From the NCBI GenBank assembly GCA_031555935.1, contig JAVBTX010000030.1, forward strand, positions 27,594 to 91,593: 64,000 nucleotides of DNA, given 5' to 3'. Shown here one piece after another: positions 59,092 through 64,000 of the stretch. Numbering within the stretch: position 1 is the first letter of the stretch; every line of letters begins with the position of its first letter. The position numbers were made by a program, and so were the translations under genes. The notes beneath the pieces were generated by a model. The model saw nothing but the letters and a program-made list of their open reading frames with translations, was not told the DNA's origin and did no database searches. This DNA is from Roseburia_C sp031555935 (lineage in GTDB: Bacteria; Bacillota; Clostridia; Lachnospirales; Lachnospiraceae).

Positions 59092-59883
59092 ATGAACGTT
59101 AATTTGCCAGAAAAAATTCAAAGGATGATAGATGGCGAAGTGTTTTCGCTTGATGATGTTGGAATGTCGGATTCGACGGTGATATTGTTCAAGGATAAAG
59201 TGCTTAAAATTCAAACGATTGATGAATCGTCTGAGAACGAGCATAATATGATGGGATGGCTGAAAGATAAGCTGCCCGTGCCGGAAGTATTAGGATTTGA
59301 GAGACAAAACGATAAGAATTTTCTGCTGATGTCCAAGGTTGCCGGTGAGATGTCCTGTGTCGATAAATATATGAAACGTCCAGAGCTGCTGACAATGATG
59401 TTAACAGACGCCTTAAAAATGCTATGGCGTGTGGATATCAGCGATTGTCCATATACCAGCAATTTAGAGAAAAAACTGGAAATGGCTCATCATGCAGTGG
59501 AATATAATCTGGTCGATATGGATAATGTCGAGCCAGATACGTTTGGTGAAAATGGTTTCAAAGACCAGGGGGAGCTTCTTGATTGGCTGCTGACAAACAG
59601 ACCAACCGAGGAATTGGTACTATCACATGGAGATTTTTGCCTGCCAAATATTTTTTTTGAACAGGATAGAGTTTCTGGCTTTATTGATTTAGGCAGGTGT
59701 GGAATCGCTGATAAATGGCAGGATATTGCATTGTGTTACCGTAGCTTACGCGACAATTTTGGTGGTCGTTATAGTGGTGAAAAATACGATGGATTTTATG
59801 CAGAACTTTTATTTGAAAAATTAGGAATCGAGCCGGATTGGGAGAAAATCAAGTATTACATTTTACTGGATGAGTTGTTTTAG
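59092..59883 (+). CDS. APH(3')-like aminoglycoside phosphotransferase
   Basis: 263 residues, the size of APH(3') enzymes, which phosphorylate kanamycin-type drugs. VLKIQ (nucleotide-binding Lys), LSHGDFCLPNIFF (catalytic Asp in HGDxxxxN, near residue 181) and GFIDLGRCGIADKWQDIAL (DxG metal site) are intact, and the C-terminus ends ILLDELF as in many APH(3') proteins. TAAGGAG precedes the ATG. Its place after a drug-sensing MerR regulator fits resistance, but substrate range needs testing. Confidence 0.85.
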   Translation: MNVNLPEKIQRMIDGEVFSLDDVGMSDSTVILFKDKVLKIQTIDESSENEHNMMGWLKDKLPVPEVLGFERQNDKNFLLMSKVAGEMSCVDKYMKRPELLTMMLTDALKMLWRVDISDCPYTSNLEKKLEMAHHAVEYNLVDMDNVEPDTFGENGFKDQGELLDWLLTNRPTEELVLSHGDFCLPNIFFEQDRVSGFIDLGRCGIADKWQDIALCYRSLRDNFGGRYSGEKYDGFYAELLFEKLGIEPDWEKIKYYILLDELF

Positions 59884-59951
59884 GATAGTCAAATATGGCG
59901 TGTAGTGTTATGATATTGAAAAGCAGATTTACGGAAGGCATGGTTATTCGT

Positions 59952-60683
59952 ATGGATATAAAAAGTATAATAGAAAAAAAGAACATTTACCAAAACGGAA
60001 AACATTTTATAGATGTTATTACCATGTCCTCATATGAAAAGGATTTTGATTTGACATTTACGCACAATTCGACCGCCATCGAAGGAAATACGCTAACGCT
60101 TCTGGAAACCAAGGTTGTTTTAGAGGACGGTATTTCGATTGGTGGAAAAGAAATAAGAGAAATTTACGAGGTAGTTAACCATAAAAAAGCGTATGCTTAT
60201 GTCAAAAAGTGTATTACAGAAAGAAAACAACTTGATGAAGGTATCGTCAAAGATATTCATGCAATACTAACAGAAAATATTATTATTGGCGGTATTTATC
60301 GAAATCAAGAAATAAGAATTAGTGGGGCCGGACATACACCGCCAGTTGGAAATGATATGTACGTTCAAATAAAGGCTTTCTATACGGATATGTTATGGAA
60401 ACGAGAGGAACTAAATGCGATTGAATATGCAGCCTGGACTCATGCAGAGTTTGTGCGAATCCATCCATTTGTAGACGGAAATGGAAGAACATCAAGGCTT
60501 TTGATGAATTATCAGCTGATGAGCCAGGGACTTTTGCCTATTTCTATTGCGAAAGAAAACCGCATAGAATATTATAATGTGCTGGAAGATTATGCGGTAA
60601 ATGGGAGCCTGACACAATTTTCGGAAATGATTGCGGCACTAGAAGAAGAACAGCTTGATGACTATATAAAATTAATAAAATGA
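59952..60683 (+). CDS. Fic domain protein (AMP transferase-like)
   Basis: 243 residues. The Fic active site HPFVDGNGRTSR is complete (about 171-182), matching HxFx(D/E)GNGRxxR. An N-terminal inhibitory helix motif STAIEGN (about 39-45) fits class II, autoinhibited Fic enzymes that usually AMPylate target proteins. The start is uncertain: ATG 59952 fits the family, whereas ATG 59940 is only one base from GGAAGG. No separate antitoxin gene is needed with an internal inhibitory motif. Confidence 0.9.
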   Translation: MDIKSIIEKKNIYQNGKHFIDVITMSSYEKDFDLTFTHNSTAIEGNTLTLLETKVVLEDGISIGGKEIREIYEVVNHKKAYAYVKKCITERKQLDEGIVKDIHAILTENIIIGGIYRNQEIRISGAGHTPPVGNDMYVQIKAFYTDMLWKREELNAIEYAAWTHAEFVRIHPFVDGNGRTSRLLMNYQLMSQGLLPISIAKENRIEYYNVLEDYAVNGSLTQFSEMIAALEEEQLDDYIKLIK

Positions 60684-60706
60684 TTCAAAGAAGGAAGGAC
60701 ACAATA

Positions 60707-61300
60707 ATGTTAGCAAGTAAATTATCAAGAGAAGAAGCACTGGAGTTACTAAAGAAATATAACAAAGAGGCCTTTCACATTCAACATGGATTGACGGTCG
60801 AAGGCGTTATGCGTTGGTATGCCAAGGAGTTAGGCTACGAAGATGAAGCAGAATACTGGGGCATTACCGGTTTACTTCATGATATTGATTTTGAACTATA
60901 CCCAGAACAGCATTGTGTAAAAGCGCCGGAGCTGCTTCGCGAAGCGGGTGTCAGCGATGATATGATTTATTCGATTTGCTCGCATGGCTATGAACTTTGC
61001 TGTGATGTGGAGCCAAAACATGAGATGGAAAAAGTTCTTTTTGCAGCGGACGAGCTAACCGGATTGATTTGGTCAGCAGCATTGATGCGTCCCTCAAAGA
61101 GTGTCATGGATATGGAGCTTAAGAGTCTAAAGAAAAAATTTAAAGACAAGAAGTTTGCGGCGGGATGTTCTCGTGATGTGGTTACTACTGGTGCGGGGCG
61201 GCTTGGCTGGGAACTGGATGATTTGTTTGAGAAGACAATTCTGGCAATGAGAAGCTGTGAAGCGTCGGTTGCTACATATATGGAAGGTTACAGCATTTAA
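60707..61300 (+). CDS. HD domain phosphohydrolase-like protein
   Basis: 197 residues. HGLTVEGVMRWYAKELG, ITGLLHDIDFELYPEQH (the HD pair near residue 57) and ICSHGYE supply the metal ligands, with VLFAADELTGLIWSAALMRPSKS typical of small clostridial HDIG proteins. The substrate is unknown. GAAGGAAGG precedes the ATG, 23 bases after the Fic gene. Confidence 0.88.
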   Translation: MLASKLSREEALELLKKYNKEAFHIQHGLTVEGVMRWYAKELGYEDEAEYWGITGLLHDIDFELYPEQHCVKAPELLREAGVSDDMIYSICSHGYELCCDVEPKHEMEKVLFAADELTGLIWSAALMRPSKSVMDMELKSLKKKFKDKKFAAGCSRDVVTTGAGRLGWELDDLFEKTILAMRSCEASVATYMEGYSI

Positions 61301-61313
61301 GGGAGGCATTGAT

Positions 61314-61712
61314 TTGGGCAGAAAATTACCGAACATATCCGAGAGTGAATGGCTCATCATGAATAAGCTGTGGGAAAAATCGCCACTCACTGCCGCTGAG
61401 ATTGTAGAAAAAATACAGCGGGAGAGGGACCTTGAGATAACGACCATAAAGACCTTACTGCGGCGGTTGATTGCAAAGAAAGCTGTCAGCTTCACAATTG
61501 ACCCCAAAAACGCCAAACTGTATTATTACTCACCGATCGTAAAACAACAAGATTGTGTTTTAAAAGAAAGCAGACAGTTTTTATCGCTCTATTATGAGAA
61601 TGACCTTAACAAGCTTTTTGCTAATTTTTTGGAGGATTCCAAGCTATCCGATCAAGAAATTGAGGCGCTGCAAAAGACTTTGGAGCAGAAGAAAGGTGAA
61701 GCGAATGGTTGA
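61314..61712 (+). CDS. BlaI/MecI family repressor
   Basis: 132 residues. A winged helix (about 5-75) shows ISESEWLIMNKLWEKSPLTAAEIVEKI and TTIKTLLRRLIAKKAVSF; the C-terminal dimer helix contains LNKLFANFLEDSKLSDQEIEALQKTL, the typical BlaI tail. It represses genes induced by beta-lactams through proteolysis triggered by its BlaR1 partner. The TTG start lies seven bases after GGGAGG. It overlaps blaR1-like by eight bases. No beta-lactamase is in the window. Confidence 0.92.
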   Translation: MGRKLPNISESEWLIMNKLWEKSPLTAAEIVEKIQRERDLEITTIKTLLRRLIAKKAVSFTIDPKNAKLYYYSPIVKQQDCVLKESRQFLSLYYENDLNKLFANFLEDSKLSDQEIEALQKTLEQKKGEANG

Positions 61713-63081
61713 AATAACCGGTTCCATATGGCAGTTTGTAACGAACAGCAACACGTTATTTAATTTCTTTGTTATGATATTTACGATTATTTTAAAATGC
61801 CTGATGATATCAGCCTATTTTAGCCTTATCTATTGTGCATTACGGTTGATAAAAAAATGTGTGCATAAAAAAATGAGCGCTCGTGCGAACTACTACTGTT
61901 GGTATGCATTGATTTTTAGCGTTATTTTGGCGAATCTTGGTATTAACGATTCGATTAAATTGTCATTTTACTATTTAATTTATTCATTATTTTATTCAAA
62001 TGATTCATCTGCGGTATATATTTATGTGCCAGTTTGTATTTTAGCGACAGTGTGGGCAATCATTGTTATTCACAAGCTGGTAGTTTATATGCGATTAAAC
62101 TATAAAATGATAGCATCATTAAAGCGCATGGAACACTACGATGATGATGAAGGCTTGCTTAAGCGTGCGACAATATTGCTGAGACTAAATAAAAAACCTG
62201 ACGTTTTTATCTCGAGATATATTGATGCGCCAGTTTCCTACGGCGTTTTCAAAAAGACCATCTTGCTGCCAGTTGATTTCAAAGAAAAATATTCTTCAGA
62301 TGAGCTTGTTCTGATTCTTTTACATGAAATGGCACATATCAAAAATTTTGATACGGTCAAACTTCATGTAATTAACCTCGTCGAATGCTTTTTGTGGACT
62401 ACTCCTGCCATACATCTATTTCGTAAACAGTTCAAAAGAGATTCGGAGATACTTTGCGATAACCTTGTGATGGGCATAAGGGACAGCGATAGGGATACCT
62501 ATGGAAACTTAATATTGAAGGAATGTGTGGATAGGAATACGACGATTGGTTTTGGATTTTCTGATTCGTACAATGCGCTTTCTAATCGTTTATCTGCCCT
62601 GTATCGATATCAGCCTGAAAAGCATGGACGTGTATCCATTAGCGTTGTAACCATAATGGTTCTTCTGTTAATAAGCTGTGTATCATATTTTATCACTGGT
62701 AATTGTCTTAAAGTAAATCAGAATTCAGAATTAAGAATTATGCTGACCAATGCAGACCTGACGAATGTCGAGCTTTTGGATTCCGATGAATGCGATGGTG
62801 TTTACTACAAAGTCACGGGCAATGATATTTGTATTGATAAACTCGCACTTAGTGAGCTGGTCAGCAGCGTTCCCGACGGCGAATATGATAGAATATACAT
62901 ATTTTCAGGTTTATACTCTGTTCATATCTATGATGATACACCACTGGTACGTGGTGAGCATTATTTATTGAGTTTTGATGAGCTGGCTAATATAGGGGAG
63001 AATAGCCGGTATTACACCCACAAATTTGCTAAACTGGGCGCACTGGAAGCATTTTTCTTAGGAGTAACATGTAAATTGTGA
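61705..63081 (+). CDS. BlaR1-like M56 family metallopeptidase
   Basis: 458 residues. Four membrane segments (about 15-40, 55-75, 100-125 and near 310-330) enclose a zinc peptidase with LLHEMAHIKNFDT (HExxH, near 206) and KRDSEILCDNLVM carrying the third ligand Glu. The external C-terminus (about 335-458) is not a recognisable penicillin-binding sensor domain: no SxxK-type transpeptidase signature is visible. It may sense a signal other than beta-lactams, then cleave or release the BlaI-type repressor. Confidence 0.9.
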   Translation: MVEITGSIWQFVTNSNTLFNFFVMIFTIILKCLMISAYFSLIYCALRLIKKCVHKKMSARANYYCWYALIFSVILANLGINDSIKLSFYYLIYSLFYSNDSSAVYIYVPVCILATVWAIIVIHKLVVYMRLNYKMIASLKRMEHYDDDEGLLKRATILLRLNKKPDVFISRYIDAPVSYGVFKKTILLPVDFKEKYSSDELVLILLHEMAHIKNFDTVKLHVINLVECFLWTTPAIHLFRKQFKRDSEILCDNLVMGIRDSDRDTYGNLILKECVDRNTTIGFGFSDSYNALSNRLSALYRYQPEKHGRVSISVVTIMVLLLISCVSYFITGNCLKVNQNSELRIMLTNADLTNVELLDSDECDGVYYKVTGNDICIDKLALSELVSSVPDGEYDRIYIFSGLYSVHIYDDTPLVRGEHYLLSFDELANIGENSRYYTHKFAKLGALEAFFLGVTCKL

Positions 63082-63122
63082 AATAATGCTAAAGTTTGTG
63101 CGGGATATGACGATATATAAGA

Positions 63123-63167
63123 TGAAAACAGTTGTAGTTATTCGCGCAAAATGACTACAATTGTTTT
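63123..63167 (+). terminator. Terminator-like hairpin after the BlaR1-like gene
   Basis: AAAACAGTTGTAGT pairs with ACTACAATTGTTTT with one mismatch, followed by a T-poor sequence. Confidence 0.55.
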
Positions 63168-63183
63168 AACTGGCAGATGAGCA

Positions 63184-63245
63184 TGCAAATAAATTTGCAG
63201 CAAATAAATATGCAGAAAATAAATTTGTAGCAAAAATATTTGCAT
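63184..63245 (+). repeat. Four imperfect 15-bp tandem repeats
   Basis: Units such as GCAGCAAATAAATAT and GCAGAAAATAAATTT follow each other four times just upstream of the last small gene, ending 25 bases before its ATG. They could be a regulator array or slippage product. Confidence 0.65.
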
Positions 63246-63270
63246 GTAACATGAATAGGAGGTATATTTT

Positions 63271-63753
63271 ATGTCTATGAGAATCACGCAAACAAACTCT
63301 CATCTATCATCACATAACACAATCAAGTACAATGGCAATCAAAACGCCATAAGGAATGGTAGTAATCAAAACGAATCAAAAATATTTGTATCCGGAACGA
63401 ATAAGAATAAAAACCAACAGACGGATACGGCAAAGAAGCCAAATAGCCTTGAAGCGATGATAGAAGAGATTAAAACCACTGCTGAAGATTATGGTAAGTA
63501 CTTAACCGAAAAGCTCAAACATGATTCAGAAGCGGCTCGCAAATTTATGGAAATGCTAATAGGAAATACCGAGGAGATTGAAAAATTTCGTGAGACAAAA
63601 GCAGAACAGAATCAGCAGGAGCAAGGTGTGGAGGATACCAATCCGATCAAAGTTAGCAGCGAGACGGTTATAGAGGGCTCGGAGTATGTTCCGATTGCCG
63701 CCTATCGGGCGAACGACACATTGGTGAATAGTGATTTTGATGTGAAGCTATGA
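63271..63753 (+). CDS. Uncharacterised small polar protein
   Basis: 160 residues, function not recognised. Begins MSMRITQTNSHL, then an Asn/Gln/Lys-rich linker (about 15-60), an amphipathic helical region (about 62-120, LEAMIEEIKTTAEDYGKYL and onwards) and an acidic C-terminus. No signal peptide or membrane segment. TAGGAGG precedes the ATG, and the frame ends before a terminator hairpin. The layout (short M-x-IT start, polar linker, charged helices) resembles the orphan gene at 31910. Confidence 0.65.
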   Translation: MSMRITQTNSHLSSHNTIKYNGNQNAIRNGSNQNESKIFVSGTNKNKNQQTDTAKKPNSLEAMIEEIKTTAEDYGKYLTEKLKHDSEAARKFMEMLIGNTEEIEKFRETKAEQNQQEQGVEDTNPIKVSSETVIEGSEYVPIAAYRANDTLVNSDFDVKL

Positions 63754-63830
63754 GGCTGCACTTGCATAAACGTAAGCCCATGTCGGATAATACTCTGACT
63801 GCTTACAATACTATACCAAGAACGAACAGA

Positions 63831-63885
63831 GGGCAGATATCATTTTTGATATCTGCCCAATTTTTGTTCGCCCAGCATGGGCGAA
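63831..63885 (+). terminator. Terminator plus second hairpin
   Basis: GGGCAGATATCA and TGATATCTGCCC pair perfectly over TTTT (63831-63858) and are followed by AATTTTTG. A second hairpin, TTCGCCC/GGGCGAA, lies at 63867-63885 and may belong to the following intron or its target site. Confidence 0.75.
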
Positions 63886-63907
63886 CTCTTACGAGTGAAA
63901 GTCTCGA

Positions 63908-64000
63908 GTGTGCCTTAGTGGTAGGAAACACATAGCCAATGACAAGGGTGTCCATCGTGAGATGGAATCTGAAGGAAGTCGGATGGCAAACCTCTGGTCT
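63908..64000 (+). mobile_element. Group II intron, 5' end (cut by window edge)
   Basis: GTGTGCC fits the GUGYG 5' boundary, followed by GTAGGAAACACATAGCC, AAGGGTGTCCATCG, AGATGGAATCTGAAGGAAG and CGGATGGCAAACCTC, a domain I pattern I know from clostridial group II introns that carry a reverse transcriptase gene. The exact boundary could be up to about 40 bases further upstream. The rest, including any ltrA-like gene, is outside the window. Confidence 0.7.

Noticed and set aside
63750..63935. 61-codon frame MRLHLHKRK...
   Set aside because: Runs through the terminator hairpin and into the intron; overlaps the preceding stop by chance.

Overview
The window looks like a chromosomal segment of a low-GC Gram-positive anaerobe of the class Clostridia, most likely Lachnospiraceae. 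Evidence: strong Shine-Dalgarno sites before most genes, a GH94 cellobiose phosphorylase with a LacI/ABC sugar uptake locus, two-subunit iron-sulfur L-serine dehydratase, a NiaR-type regulator, DnaE (the PHP-containing non-PolC subunit type), AsnA, and secreted peptidoglycan hydrolases built from fibronectin-III repeats. The genus assignment is inference.

Layout. 1-1.6 kb: two sugar ABC permeases (first one cut by the window edge), then an oppositely oriented tRNA-Val with an unusual anticodon loop. 1.8-5.9 kb: a large amidohydrolase fused to surface-protein-like GLUG repeats, divergent from a carbamate kinase. 5.9-16.2 kb: a cell-envelope block of five co-directional genes (amidase/Fn3/glucosaminidase, Fn3/glucosaminidase, LCP protein, lipoprotein amidase, membrane acyltransferase). 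16.2-23.8 kb: cellobiose phosphorylase divergent from lacI-like regulator, solute-binding lipoprotein and two permeases, with matching operators just downstream of both divergent promoters. 23.9-25.6 kb: sdaAB-sdaAA. 25.6-29.1 kb: a GntR(YtrA)-regulated pair of ABC exporters, whose promoter is overlapped by a large palindrome that also looks like the sdaA terminator. 29.2-31 kb: DUF2156 and GNAT proteins. 31-31.7 kb: two small XRE regulators, one frameshifted at an A10 tract. 31.9-41.1 kb: an orphan helical protein, then dnaE, pfkA, an rRNA methyltransferase, niaR-like, a small alarmone synthetase and an Rpn-family nuclease. 41.1-46.3 kb: a two-component system divergent from a three-gene ABC exporter (LnrJKLMN-like). 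46.4-49.4 kb: typA-ald. 49.7-53.2 kb: a tandem-OB SSB-like protein, corrinoid adenosyltransferase, then a lysine riboswitch, palindromic repeats, dapA and dapB. 53.3-55 kb: Gfo/Idh/MocA oxidoreductase with an overlapping MNT/HEPN toxin-antitoxin-like pair. 55-58 kb: asnA, hydrolase, GNAT with a glycine-zipper tail, DNA glycosylase. 58-63.1 kb: a co-directional resistance/stress group (MerR-GyrI, aminoglycoside phosphotransferase-like, Fic, HD, BlaI, BlaR1). 63.1-64 kb: repeats, an orphan small protein, a terminator and the beginning of a probable group II intron cut by the window edge.

How parts work together: cellobiose import plus phosphorolysis is one regulated unit; lysine availability controls dapA-dapB through transcription attenuation; the two-component system and the ABC exporter probably share one palindromic operator; the peptidoglycan hydrolases, LCP protein and acyltransferase probably remodel and decorate the wall. 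Functional calls rest on motif recognition by eye; no database search was run.
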